Shown: in pieces, positions 28,001-34,965 of the stretch
Layout of the letters: each line of letters opens with the position of its first letter
How positions within the stretch are numbered: the first letter of the stretch is position 1
The notes under the pieces: generated by a model
What the model was told of the DNA's origin: nothing
The model's input: only the letters and a program-made list of their open reading frames with translations
The model's database searches: none
NCBI GenBank assembly: GCA_002633005.1
Contig: NMRA01000094.1
Location: 742,509 to 806,508, forward strand
Source of the DNA: Phoronis australis
Taxonomy: Eukaryota > Phoronida > Phoronidae
DNA: 64,000 bases
Direction of reading: 5' to 3'
Position numbers and translations under genes: made by a program

Positions 28001-31000
28001 AAGATACTCTCTGCTACTCAGGGCCATCGTCAAAAAAACGGATAAGGAGTCATCCAAACGAGAGTTGAATAAAATAGTAGGTTCATTGAGAAATATTTAT
28101 CATTTATGTTCTGTGCTGGCTAGAACATTAACAAGAATCAAAACTTTTGCGAATGGCACGTGAATGTTCTATTTCTGACAAAATAAATTTGCAGGGTCTG
28201 CTAAATGTTTACTATGGCGTGAAAATAAGAGCTGTGTCAACCAACATACTAAGAAACTGGTCTGATTTTACTTAAAAAATCAGTTTATGCCTTTTATTTC
28301 AAATATGTCTGCATTGTGCTCTCAATATGAAATTTTCAAAGTCATTATTTACGAATAGACCATACTCATGGTGCTTTAGTCCACTTTTGTCCTCTTTATT
28401 CTGTACATCTCCGCCATAATTAAATATTACCTGGTGCTACAGTTAATTATTTTCTCTCCACGTCACTTTCTCAGTTTTTGCTAATAACTTGTCGTGAATG
28501 TTACCGTTGTTTGAAAGTTTACACGTTATATTAAGTGGTGAAGTCATGGATCTGGCTGCTGTATTGACCAGTTATGTATATTGCGTGTTACATTACCTGT
28601 TGCTATTGATTTTGACTTCAAAGAACTGTCTTTCGCAGATTGAACACGTGGACAAGTTTGTGCGTAGCGTAGATTCAACGTTAAGACAAAGTCATGAAGC
28701 CAAGCGGCTGGCTGCAATTATAGACAAGATAGATTGTTATGATGCTGTAGATCTGCCTAATGATGAAGCAGTACGGGTGAGTGATAGAGCAGGTGTAGTG
28801 GTGGATCCAGGAGGGAGGTGTTAAGGGGCTTCACCACCTCTTAGCAACACAAAATTCATTATTGGATTAGCCAATTAGTGACTAAATGTCTGTTAGATAC
28901 AGTGAGTGTGTACGATCTTTTCGCACAGTGGAACATGGATGTACCTATTGATATTTTTGTTTCCTGCTCTCGTGATCATCCGTTCTCCAAATAATGCTAT
29001 GTTGTGTTGAGGCATGTGATGACATAATGACAGTGGCTGAGTCTGTGCATTGAGTTGTTGCACCAAATTACCAGCCAGTCTGAGTACTGTGTGTACTCTC
29101 ACTTGTCTGACCTCAATGGCTGAGACTCCAGTCTGAGTACTGTGTGTACTCTCACTTGTCTGACCTAAATGGCTGAGACTCCTGCCAATTTTCTATTCCA
29201 GCTCCATTTGAGCTTATTGTTTGAACACGTCTATTTGAAAAAATAATTTCAATTTAAAAAAATGTAATAATAATGTTCCAAATATGTTTCACCAAAACAC
29301 TTTCAACAAGGTTAGTTCCCTTTTTAAGACAAAAGTAAAACATGTGAATGTTGCATACAGCTTTCAGTTACTAACATGTTGAGGGGTGATTTTTTGTTGA
29401 TTTGGAATGACTTGTTTCCCTCTATTTCATCAATGTTTTAAAAGGATTTATAGGCAGTTATGTGTTTAGTGAATTGACAGAAACTAATTAACTGCTTAAT
29501 TTGTCACTTGTCATTTCAGGCACTGAGTCCATACAGCACCTTAGATCTTACTTGTAGAATGCCAGGATGTGGCCCAAGGGCTCGCCGTAACCTTCTAATG
29601 GAATCAGCTCTGAGACTGAAGGAAGGAAATAGCAAGGTAGACAGTCATGGTTATCCTTCTGATCCTGTTCAGTTGTGACTTCCTGCTTTGAATAAAGGAC
29701 AAGTGACTTTGTTTCATTGTTTCCAGATTGGTGATTGTCGTTTGATCTGTATACATTGATTATGCTGGTTTGCAGGGCTTTGTACACTCCCCGGGAATTG
29801 AAATGAACAGTGTAAACAATTGTACAACCGATATGGTAATGCTATGAAATGAACAGTGCAAACAATTGTACAGCCGATATGGTAATGCTATGAAGCTCAA
29901 TGTCTGAATGCTAACATTTTTAAAACTGTGTAAAACGTAATAATGTTGTCAAGCTTCTTGCTGAGTGCCAACATTGTTATAACTATATTAAGTATGTTTC
30001 CATTTTAAAATGGATATTTAATGTGTTCTGTTGTCCTCTGCAGATTGACGTCCTCTGTCTTCTCTTCACTGACATGTTACTCGTCACCAAGGCAACAAGG
30101 CGTGGTGACAAGGTGAAGGTCATCAAACCCCCACTGCGAGTGGACCGTATCAAGGTACAGATGATGCGTGACCAGACTAGCTTCCTGTTAGTTCACCTCA
30201 GCGAGTACAACGTGGTCTCCGCTGCCTATCTGTTTCAGGGTGAACACATCGCTAAGTTTGTGGCTATGTTCATGAAAGCTCAGGTGGGTTGCTCCTCGAG
30301 TGAATGCGGTCGTAATGTTTTACCTCATTTAGTCACAAAGCATGAGCAAGGTCTCATTTCTTTGTCATCTAACTCAATGCTTGCGTCAACATTTGTGAAA
30401 ACACTGTCAAAGGTCACATATTGTTGGTGTTGACCATGAGGTTAAAGGTCATATGTTGTTGGTGTTGACCATGAGGTCAGAGGTCACATATTAGTGTTGA
30501 CCATGAGGTAGTTGTTCTGTTGACTGAGTGTTAACATTACGGACTGTCGTGATGTGTACTCTGAGTACTATGTTTTCTGTACTTGAAATGTAAGCAAATA
30601 TTAATATTGCATCTTCATAAATTCCAAGGGGTGGAAATGTTTGCATGACCGCACATCTAAATTTCAGCTTCAATCCTCTAAACCCCTGGACCAGCAAACG
30701 CTATGGACTGTGCGCAGAGTTTGATCCCCAGGTCTGGAAATTGGTCACCTGGTACGAGTATACTCAACGCGTGTGAAATTTAGGGACATGAGCATGGAAT
30801 TTGTCACTGCTGGTGTTTGCTGATCCAGGAACGGGCTAAGAGGATCCTACCTGAAACTGAGAGGCGAGGCCATGGAATTGTTATCCCCTGATTAGTGAAC
30901 TTCAATTTGAAATCATTTGGCAGATTTTGGTGGGGAAGTTTTGATCAAGTTGTTTTGTTCAGACTTGTTGTCAGCAATGGACTACAGTTACTCCTCATTC

Positions 31001-34000
31001 ATTTCATGTCATCTCTGGTCCAGGTCGAAAGTGAACTGAGAACATTCAGTTTTTCATTGAGCAGTAATATCAAGGTTAAGCTTATTTATTTGAACATCAA
31101 GTGCTTGTTTGTTTGAACATCAAGTACTCATGTATTTGAACATCAAGTACTTGTTTGTTTGAACATCAAGTACTTGTTTGTTTGAACATCAAGTACTTGT
31201 TTATTTGAGCATCAAGTGCTTGTTTGTTTGAACATCAAGTACTTGTTTAATTGAACATCAAGTACTTGTTTATTTGAACATCAAGTACTTGTTTATTTAA
31301 ACATCAAGTACTTGTTTAATTGAACATCAAGTAATTGTTTAATTGAACATCAAGGACTTGTTTGTTTGAACATCAAGTACTTGTTTAATTGAACATCAAG
31401 TACTTGTTCATTTGAACATCAAGGACTTGTTTATTTGAACGTCAAGGACTTGTTTGTTTGAACATTGAGGACTTTTTTCAGAAACTGTACCAAGAGGCCA
31501 GAGAGGAACATTCAACAGACTACTTACTTCATATGGACCCTGACTTGGATGATCCTTCAGTTGCTATTCTCAGTAAGACTGAAATGAGACAGAAGGGCAG
31601 TAAGAAGTCAGTCAACCGATCAGACAGTGTTGAGTCGACTGAGGGCAAGTTTGTGCCAAATGCCATAGCTAAGTGTCACAGTTCAGAGAGTATAAACCAG
31701 GGTAATGTGGACATTGATGTTCCTGTGTTTACAAACGAGGAGGTGACGGACGAGTTCCGGCCACGTTCACAGTCTTATAGTGGTGAGAAACTTAGTCAAC
31801 CCAATACTCTCTTCATTGTTCCTCACCATGATTATGTGGTGGATAGCTCCCCAGCAGTGTCGCCGCGATCAGAGACCTCAGAACAACAATCTCCGAATGT
31901 GTCACCTAAAATTCGCCGTCGCTCTCCTGTGAATCCTGCTCAAAAACCCAAACCTATTAAAGTGATACCTCGACATGAATCGTCGTCTAGTAGCGATGCA
32001 ACAGATGGCACTTTACTTCCTGGAAACAATGTGTCAGGCAATCACAAACACTTAATTCTACCGAACAAACCTCTGATTGAGGGTATTCAGGACGATCAGC
32101 TCAAAGGAAAACTGAATCAGCGACGGATGTCACGGGGTGAAAAACGTTACCACACAGCAGATTCCATCCAAGATATACAAAAGCAAGAGACGTCCAAAGA
32201 CACAGCGATACACAAGCGATTGTCTTGGCACTTAGGAGCAGTTGATATAAACATTGATGACCGAACTGGTATACTTAAAAACAAGACATTCAGTTCTGAC
32301 TCACTTCGGAGTGTGCCAAGCTCTAGTGGTGTTAGTTCAACACAGTCACTGCATTTAAGTCCTGATAGTGAAATTTGTGAGGAGAATGAACTAGACTTAC
32401 AGAATGCAGACAGTACGGGTATTGAAGGTGCCATTCAGTTATTCACTGACATTGTGGAGAGTGAAACAGACACTGAAGCCACGTTAGTTGGCAGTCCATC
32501 CGAACGTCCAACAAACTCTGGTGATGAAGAGGAGGATGACACTGATATGCCATCTGGTGGCCACTTTGAGAGTGATCGTTTGGCAGTGTCAGCCAGGTCG
32601 AAATCGATGTCAGACATTTCGTCCATCATGGCCGATTTGTCGCCAACAGAGGTGAAAGATGGAATCTCTTCTGTGAATCTCCCCAAAGTTGCCAAGAACC
32701 GAAATCAGAAGCTCAGCCATGCAGAAATCTTGAAAATGAAGAAACAGCTTCTACTCAACTCCAGTGCGGAGGCCTCGTAAGTGTTGCAGTGTTTATAAAG
32801 TGGCGATGGGCTCTGATAATGCTATTAGTTTTAAGAATGTCTTTCAGTTTGGGATTATGCAAATTAGATAAGCTGTCATAGAAAGTAACTAACTTGTTGA
32901 CAGTGGGCGAATCACAGGTTTATTCCATTCTTAAGAGACTATGTTGCGTATCTGGAGACATTAAACTCTAAGTAGTTCTGGAAATGATACGTTGACTCTA
33001 GACAAAGCATTGCGTCCTGAAAAGTGCATACATCTTAATTTTTCAAAGCACTTAGATGCCTGTAATTTGCAGAATTATGGAAATGTGTTAATGCAGGGGT
33101 TGACCCCTAACCTGGATGTGTTCACTAATTTGGTCCTTCTCCAGATTACTAATCCCACCTACGTAGACGTAGACGTGAACATGGTGCTTTCCATAACACC
33201 CTTATTTAAACCTTCCATGCAGCTGACCAATCTCTTCACTGGTTCTTAGTTTGCCAGCATTTGTCTAGTCTTCCACCTCACTGTAGTCTGGTTACATCTC
33301 ACAGTGCAGTTAGCTTCTAGCATGATGAAGACACTCTTTGTGTTTTTGTTACGTTTTAACACAAACAGTTAAGATTATGTAGGACCTCAGAAAAATGTTC
33401 TAATTTGGCAAACTTCAGAACACCATATCTCGTGAATAGTTGGCCGTATTCACACGTTGTTAGCAATGTTTTTGCATGAGCGGTTGTGACCGTATTTTTG
33501 AGATTTCATCTTCCGCGTTTACATCAAATTATATTTGATCCTGTTATCGATGCCGTTGTTTTGGTGTCAATGTACCTTTTTTCTACAATTTACTTCAAAG
33601 ACAAGGTCACGCGACCGAATTTATGACAGATTGGTAAATAGTCAAAAATTGAATTCTTCAGACTTTCTAGAATGTGAAAATAGAACATAGTTTTATTGAG
33701 TTCAAATCTATATTTAAAAGATATTTGGCTAAATACTCGGCCTTGTCAATGTTGTTTTACTTAATTTTAATTAGAATGTATTATCGCTTATACAGGCTAA
33801 ACATTTTAATTAATTAGGTAGTTTATCAATAAATACAGTACTTTGTTGGCTTTTAGCACTCTGTGGTACACGATTGGGTAAGTCCTGTGTACTCCACAAT
33901 CTGCTTCATTGTTCTCCTTTGAACATGATGTCGTGTGTAGTCTGTGTAGTCGCTTTGTTTTTGTCTCAAATTTCAAATACTCAGTACTTGAAAATTTTGT

Positions 34001-34440
34001 TTACTTTTTTGAGAATTTCAAACATTGTATTTTTTGATTTTGAAATTGAAGGTTAAGTTGCTTATTAAAGAATGCTGACACTGAGAATTGAGCTTGGCTT
34101 TGTGTGTTTTGTTGGTTGAGTTTTGAGATTGACTTTACATTTTAGTAATAGATACAGAAACAATCACCTAAACTAGTTTTTCACCTTATGTACTAGCACG
34201 CTTTTACTTACATTGTGTTCAGTTTCACTGGTCAGTATGGCTTTAATACTATGATGAAATACTTTTGTTTTATGACTGAAAATCTGCAAACAAAATTCTT
34301 ATAAGCTACTGTGATGTGTCTTAATTTAGGTTTTTGAAGAATTGCAAAAAGATATTCTTTGATTTAAAATAACCAGTTGCGGTTATACTTTATATTTATG
34401 TTCTTACTTTATCTTTATGTTCTTTTCCAGGGAAGTCTGA
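940..34440 (+). CDS. PLEKHG5: PLEKHG5/Syx-like RhoGEF, partial (5' end off window), 13 exons
   Basis: Dbl-family exchange factor; the vertebrate protein activates RhoA at cell junctions and on vesicles. Exons: 940-1064, 17730-17879, 22015-22197, 22711-22866, 24270-24365, 25921-26121, 27555-27665, 27927-28076, 28639-28776, 29520-29636, 30044-30283, 31482-32776, 34431-34440. Joined, they give about 989 codons. The DH domain runs from about residue 212 (QQEAVWELLNTE) through LFSNIREV to KPMQRLTRYSLLL; the PH domain is about 455-555 (LLFTDMLLVTK, VIKPPLRVD, SFLLVHLSEYN); then comes a Ser-rich tail ending KLSHAEILKMKKQLLLNSS and S-E-V. Block order, the LLLNS...ASEV ending and the spacing match vertebrate PLEKHG5 as I know it rather than other PLEKHG members. 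The N-terminal ubiquitin-like/RBD region and start codon lie upstream of the window. Splice sites were read by eye; no transcript was available. Confidence 0.9.
1082..1500. repeat. 54-bp minisatellite after an exon donor
   Basis: About six good copies at exact 54-bp spacing (GCGTGACTTACAGGGAGATA at 1082, 1136, 1190, 1244 and so on), then degenerate copies to about 1500. The unit is 18 codons long, which produces a long open minus-strand frame; I treat that as an artefact of the repeat. Confidence 0.9.
1556..1655. repeat. 33-bp tandem repeat, 3 copies
   Basis: TGATGAATTGCAGGTAGTCT... recurs at about 1556, 1588 and 1621 inside the same intron. Confidence 0.8.
1895..3298 (-). mobile_element. 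Decayed, 5'-truncated LINE (non-LTR retrotransposon)
   Basis: The minus strand encodes the second half of a reverse transcriptase over 2577-3263: a palm motif YVHDIALLSEN (catalytic Y-x-D-D, with the first Asp read as His), then a YKYLGCILDQHLDF thumb-type motif and NRAMRFYLGV. After a frameshift, 2109-2372 gives the typical LINE C-terminus: a Cys-rich segment CLCC...VEDELHF...C with a following tyrosine. The minus-strand 3' end finishes in an A/TAAA-rich tail near 1895-1920. Antisense to the host gene, within its intron. The clade (CR1/L2/jockey-like) is not resolved, and no clear target-site duplication was seen. Confidence 0.85.
2109..3263 (-). pseudogene. LINE reverse transcriptase remnant
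   Basis: Two minus-strand frames (2577-3263, 228 codons; 2109-2372, 87 codons) represent one former ORF2 interrupted by at least one frameshift and lacking the endonuclease and fingers regions. The D-to-H change in the palm motif and the broken frame indicate an inactive copy. Confidence 0.85.
3374..3447 (+). CDS. Candidate 74-bp cassette exon
   Basis: Flanked by TTGAATTTCAG and AACAG|GTGTGT; open in phase 0, reading VIANMKANYSDSYRGFSDKI and five more residues. Its entry phase fits the exon ending at 1064, but 74 bp is not a multiple of three: joining it to the exon at 17730 shifts the frame to a stop after about 18 codons. It may be a poison or alternative exon, be followed by an exon I did not find, or be a chance match. 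Confidence 0.3.
3448..4604. other. Intron, nothing recognised
   Basis: AT-rich sequence without a supportable exon, array or transposon end. Confidence 0.5.
4605..5005. mobile_element. Possible old MITE
   Basis: Near 4607, AATGGGGCCATCCCGGATTA is matched in reverse complement near 4970-5003 by AATAGGACTGTCCTGGATTA. About two thirds of the next 32 bases agree, and most differences are transitions. The right end is broken or abutted by the element at 5006. Confidence 0.35.
5006..6402. mobile_element. Non-autonomous DNA transposon with ~175-bp TIRs
   Basis: Left end CACGGGTGAGAAACAACATG and right end (reverse complement) CACGGGTGAGAAACTACATG; the arms stay about 90% alike for around 175 bp and carry repeated GACCGCCGG / GGACC blocks. 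TATTAT lies directly outside both ends (5000-5005 and 6403-6408), consistent with a target-site duplication. The interior, about 5190-6225, holds no recognised transposase. The superfamily is not assigned. Confidence 0.85.
6403..8436. other. Intron with two small tandem repeats
   Basis: No exon seen. Contains the 28-bp array at 7255-7440 and a 22-bp duplication (GAATGTGTCCGTCTGTTTGT) at about 7978-8021. Confidence 0.5.
7255..7440. repeat. 28-bp minisatellite
   Basis: About six copies of TACTTGTATGTATAAAATGA... with a conserved TGATATCA core that decays toward the 3' end. Confidence 0.9.
8441..10099. mobile_element. TTAA-flanked DNA element (Kolobok/piggyBac-like)
   Basis: TTAA at 8437-8440 and 10100-10103 flank ends reading AGGAGAATGCCACCC and (reverse complement) AGGAGCATGCCACCC. 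A TTAA duplication is the signature of Kolobok and piggyBac elements; the AGG start resembles the Kolobok-like copy at 49304. The interior is 1.66 kb with no recognised transposase. Confidence 0.75.
10134..11257. mobile_element. TTAA-flanked element filled by a minisatellite
   Basis: TTAA at 10130-10133 and 11258-11261, with ends AGGGGCATT and (reverse complement) AGGAACATT. It lies 34 bp from the preceding TTAA element. About 865 of its 1124 bp are one 30-bp tandem array. Confidence 0.6.
10357..11222. repeat. 30-bp minisatellite, about 29 copies
   Basis: Unit AATAACTTCAACAAGTCTAT + CCCATCCATC. Because 30 is a multiple of three and the unit lacks stops in several frames, long open frames arise on both strands (for example 291 codons on the minus strand, as a Leu/Lys-rich decapeptide). 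A block of about 104 bp (10844-10947) recurs at 11102-11205, so the array has grown by segmental duplication. Judged non-coding. Confidence 0.9.
11262..12694. other. Intron with a 32-bp array
   Basis: Nothing else recognised; see 11728-11892. Confidence 0.5.
11728..11892. repeat. 32-bp minisatellite, 5 copies
   Basis: Essentially identical copies of TTTGATTATTGTAAGCTTAG + TACATTACAACA, which implies recent expansion. Confidence 0.95.
12701..13874. mobile_element. hAT-like transposon, deleted copy
   Basis: Ends CAGGGCTGGA and (reverse complement) CAGGGCTCGA, typical of hAT elements, with subterminal CTTGTCC/GGACAAG repeats on both sides. ATTGGT directly flanks both ends (12695-12700 and 13875-13880), consistent with part of the hAT 8-bp target duplication. 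Encodes a TTF zinc-finger remnant (13343-13684). Confidence 0.85.
13343..13684 (+). pseudogene. hAT transposase N-terminal TTF zinc-finger remnant
   Basis: Within a 189-codon frame (13115-13684), the second half fits the TTF-type zinc finger that starts many hAT transposases (ZMYM6/C17orf113-like): RRKWEFLPKWKENFDWLQYD, then MCSVPCETY, a GSHVFRIESLKCHQQSVAHS block and a Lys-rich end. The expected W..R-type core, Cys pair and H...S..H order can be seen. No dimerisation or catalytic (DDE) region follows before the TIR, so this is a fragment, perhaps formerly one exon. Upstream codons of the frame look non-specific. Confidence 0.7.
13881..14000. repeat. Degenerate ~31-40 bp repeat next to the hAT element
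   Basis: CAGTAGCTGCATACCCATGA-like copies at 13881, 13912, 13943 and 13983, each followed by GGACATTG or a variant. Confidence 0.6.
14041..17535. other. Intron, mostly unique sequence
   Basis: An approximately 45-bp duplication at 14052-14135 (ATTGATTGAGTATC, GCCATCCTGGTATATTG) and a weak 57-bp repeat at 17225-17310 (TGTGGTG...GTGT). One exon-like stretch at 15908 is listed under rejected items. Otherwise nothing seen. Confidence 0.5.
17536..17675. repeat. 46-bp tandem repeat, 3 copies
   Basis: TACCCTAAATATAGGTAACC starts at 17536, 17582 and 17628, ending 55 bp before an exon. Confidence 0.9.
17730..17879 (+). CDS. PLEKHG5: PLEKHG5 exon with GC donor
   Basis: Acceptor GAAATTTCAG, then 50 open codons (TYSKKTGTGVRRPSDAPVLK ... 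MDHLFGIADE). The exon ends GACGAG|GCAAGT, an excellent GC-AG type donor; no good GT donor is near. Phase 0 at both ends, so it joins smoothly to 1064 and 22015. The basic/Ser region before the DH domain corresponds loosely to the vertebrate linker. If the donor is not used, translation stops two codons later (GCA AGT TAG). Confidence 0.7.
18221..18353. repeat. 67-bp tandem duplication
   Basis: GTAATTCATGATGGTGCTAT... at 18221 recurs at 18288 and is almost identical. Confidence 0.95.
18882..21270. mobile_element. 2.4-kb TIR element with GCGCCC-type subterminal repeats
   Basis: The left end TACCGTAATCGTTCGGGTTA is matched by the reverse complement of the right end. Both subterminal zones carry many spaced copies of TTAAGCGCCC / TTAACCGCCC, with CATCCCCGACTTT blocks (18905-19100, 21115-21250). 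The interior is richer in CpG than the intron but has no recognised transposase. Target duplication not clear. A related end appears at 63934. Confidence 0.85.
21271..22014. other. Intron, nothing recognised
   Basis: AT-rich intron ending in the pyrimidine-rich acceptor CCTTCTCTCTGCAG. Confidence 0.5.
22015..22197 (+). CDS. PLEKHG5: PLEKHG5 exon: linker with LEDLF and KLGALF motifs
   Basis: 61 codons, phase 0 at both ends: SLGRAQKKSSSSTVGLEDLF, a Ser/Asn stretch, then KLGALFLPNFTSK. The donor is AAG|GTATGG. Vertebrate PLEKHG5 has a comparable Ser-rich stretch followed by a short hydrophobic motif just before the DH domain. Confidence 0.8.
22711..22866 (+). CDS. PLEKHG5: PLEKHG5 exon: pre-DH region
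   Basis: 52 codons between GCCCCTGCAG and ACG|GTAAGA. Motifs LMQYTLTGLPSWPSL and DMEKHWTDIIDKT align in order with the vertebrate YSLFGLP...W.ELID segment immediately before the DH domain. Confidence 0.9.
22867..24269. other. Intron with 37-bp array
   Basis: Apart from the array at 23168-23395, nothing recognised. Confidence 0.5.
23168..23395. repeat. 37-bp minisatellite, about 6 copies
   Basis: CATGTGATGGATAACATTCA + GCACCACCTACAGTTCA, nearly uniform copies. Confidence 0.95.
24270..24365 (+). CDS. PLEKHG5: PLEKHG5 exon: start of DH domain (CR1)
   Basis: 32 codons containing RDQQEAVWELLNTEVRYVEA, the first conserved helix of Dbl-homology domains (E-x-x-Y/W...E..Y); close to the vertebrate QQEAVWELLHTE. 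Splice sites TTTGTTCAG and GAT|GTAAGT. Confidence 0.95.
24387..24492. repeat. 56-bp tandem duplication
   Basis: ACACCTATCTAAGTTACTGT... repeated with a few changes, 22 bp after an exon donor. Confidence 0.9.
24493..25920. other. Intron, nothing recognised
   Basis: Unique AT-rich sequence; no array or transposon end seen. Confidence 0.5.
25921..26121 (+). CDS. PLEKHG5: PLEKHG5 exon: DH domain CR2
   Basis: 67 codons: LFYCCLINLQNEQLLNEIET, then EKLFSNIREV and FWKDDLLKVL. The LFxCCLxNLQ and RLFSNI blocks are near-identical to vertebrate PLEKHG5 and are the best single evidence for the family assignment. Ends GGFSK|GTGAGC-like. Confidence 0.95.
26182..26768. repeat. 45-bp minisatellite split by an inserted repeat
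   Basis: About six copies of ATGATATTGTATTCAAAGAG... (26182-26458), then an N at 26459 and foreign sequence to about 26655, then two and a half more copies. The inserted piece contains TTAAACCACCTTTATGAAAT twice and inverted CTTAGACCAGGT / ACCTGGTCTAAG blocks, so it is probably a MITE fragment. Confidence 0.9.
26955..27300. repeat. Two arrays: 37-bp x2 and 58-bp x4+
   Basis: GTAGGGCC.CTAGCGACAC is duplicated at 26957/26994. A 58-bp unit (TTGCAACACAATGCAACAGT...) starts at 27061, 27119, 27177, 27235 and partly at 27293. Confidence 0.9.
27555..27665 (+). CDS. PLEKHG5: PLEKHG5 exon: DH domain middle
   Basis: 37 codons, FEDSFQPYTKYCLEQSACLE then YMKTKFRDHDLFRAFVE. Vertebrate counterpart F..Y..YC.EE..CMEYM......DLFRAY; DLFRA is shared. 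Acceptor TTATTTGCAG, donor GAG|GTATGC. Confidence 0.95.
27927..28076 (+). CDS. PLEKHG5: PLEKHG5 exon: DH domain CR3 (GTPase-contact helix)
   Basis: 50 codons from WAEAHGQCNRLRLHDLVVKP through MQRLTRYSLLLRAIVKKT. This is the signature DH helix (L.DLL.KP.QR..KY.LLL) that contacts Rho switch regions; the usual Lys in KY is Arg here. Donor ATA|GTAGGT. Confidence 0.95.
28639..28776 (+). CDS. PLEKHG5: PLEKHG5 exon: DH end and DH-PH linker
   Basis: 46 codons: IEHVDKFVRSVDSTLRQSHE, then KRLAAIIDKIDCYDAVDLPN DEAVR. It matches the vertebrate ..QRLAAVVSRIDAYEVVE..SDEV.. segment closing the DH domain. Acceptor TTTCGCAG, donor CGG|GTGAGT. Confidence 0.95.
29077..29180. repeat. 53-bp tandem duplication
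   Basis: AGTCTGAGTACTGTGTGTAC... at 29077 and 29130; intronic. Confidence 0.9.
29520..29636 (+). CDS. PLEKHG5: PLEKHG5 exon: start of PH domain
   Basis: 39 codons: ALSPYSTLDLTCRMPGCGPR and ARRNLLMESALRLKEGNSK. The vertebrate counterpart has .LDLTAPIPG....RQLLLEGSLRMKEG.; the LLMESALRLKEG strand is PH beta-1. Phase 0 at both ends. Confidence 0.95.
29801..29892. repeat. 46-bp tandem duplication
   Basis: AAATGAACAGTGTAAACAAT... repeated twice, intronic. Confidence 0.9.
30044..30283 (+). CDS. PLEKHG5: PLEKHG5 exon: PH domain core
   Basis: 80 codons: IDVLCLLFTDMLLVTKATRR, KVKVIKPPLRVDRIKVQMMR, SFLLVHLSEYNVVSAAYLFQ and a C-terminal PH helix (AKFVAMFMKAQ). FLFTDLLLVTK, VIRPPL and SFLL..L.E are shared with vertebrate PLEKHG5. 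Acceptor TGTCCTCTGCAG, donor CAG|GTGGGT. Confidence 0.95.
30405..30515. repeat. ~36-bp repeat, 3 copies
   Basis: AAAGGTCACATATTGTTGGT + GTTGACCATGAGGT, degenerate copies. Confidence 0.85.
31085..31470. repeat. 23-bp minisatellite reaching a splice acceptor
   Basis: About 16-17 copies of GAACATCAAGTACTTGTTTG + TTT. The last, altered copy (GAACATTGAGGACTTTTTTC + AG) supplies the pyrimidine tract and AG of the acceptor at 31480-31481. Confidence 0.95.
31482..32776 (+). CDS. PLEKHG5: PLEKHG5 exon: long C-terminal tail
   Basis: 431 codons plus two bases. It starts KLYQEAREEHSTDYLLHMDP, right after the PH helix. The middle is low-complexity: Ser clusters, RRRSPVNPAQKPKPIKVIP (a possible SH3-type ligand), and an acidic SGDEEEDDTDMPSGG patch. 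The conserved end is KLSHAEILKMKKQLLLNSSA, equivalent to the vertebrate KLT.AQLYRI...LLLNS. The exon ends GCC TC|GTAAGT; if unspliced, the next codons are TCG TAA (stop at 32778-32780). Acceptor lies at the end of the 23-bp array. Confidence 0.95.
32777..34430. other. Last intron of PLEKHG5
   Basis: GTAAGT to TTCTTTTCCAG, phase 2. No other exon or array recognised. If retained, the transcript would end its reading frame at 32780. Confidence 0.75.
34431..34440 (+). CDS. PLEKHG5: PLEKHG5 terminal coding exon (S-E-V stop)
   Basis: After TTCTTTTCCAG, G completes the Ser codon (TC+G), followed by GAA GTC TGA: ...EASEV-stop. Vertebrate PLEKHG5 ends ...TASEV, a class I PDZ ligand that binds polarity and junction scaffolds. 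Exact agreement of phase and residues from an exon 1.65 kb away is strong evidence that the splice is used. Only ten coding bases lie in this exon; the rest is 3' UTR. Confidence 0.9.
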
Positions 34441-34965
34441 TGTCAAAACAATCTTCTTCATCAAAACCTGTGAAGAATGGAACATCCGTATTTTGAGACA
34501 TGAAAGGTTGTATGATGCCATCAACACTGTGTTGAGCAGAGATGGACTCCTGACAATGACCTTGACCTATATTCTTGAACAAAATATGAACAGAAGGCAG
34601 AGTAAGAAATATTGCTCATTGTCAATGTAGCTGCAGTATTCGTCCAACATTTCCAAATAATGGGGCCCAGTGGCCGTTTGCATGAAACAGTCCCAACAAG
34701 GGCTCAGCTATGCTCTTTAAATTTTCAGCAAATTGGTGCGCACAGACTGATTGTCCCCTCGTCTGCTATTACATCTTCATTGCTACAAGTTTTATCCTCG
34801 ACACATACCAAGAGTAAACTATACCTTGAATACTTAACATTGTTGAAACTAAACAGAGAGCTTTTAATTTTCGCTGAAATAAGGGTTCCATTTTCAGATA
34901 TTTTATTAGAAAATGTCACAAGTTGAAGAGGAGCTTACAATAATAATAAAGGTAGAAAAATGCAG
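34441..34965 (+). other. Probable 3' UTR of PLEKHG5
   Basis: Begins after the TGA. First AATAAA at 34945-34950; another at 35505-35510. I cannot tell which is used. A different frame stays open from 34433 to 34626 (see findings). Confidence 0.5.
34945..34950 (+). terminator. Candidate polyadenylation signal
   Basis: First canonical AATAAA downstream of the stop, with a short GT-containing stretch (TTAGTGTGAAAGT) about 20 bases later. Alternative at 35505. Confidence 0.35.
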
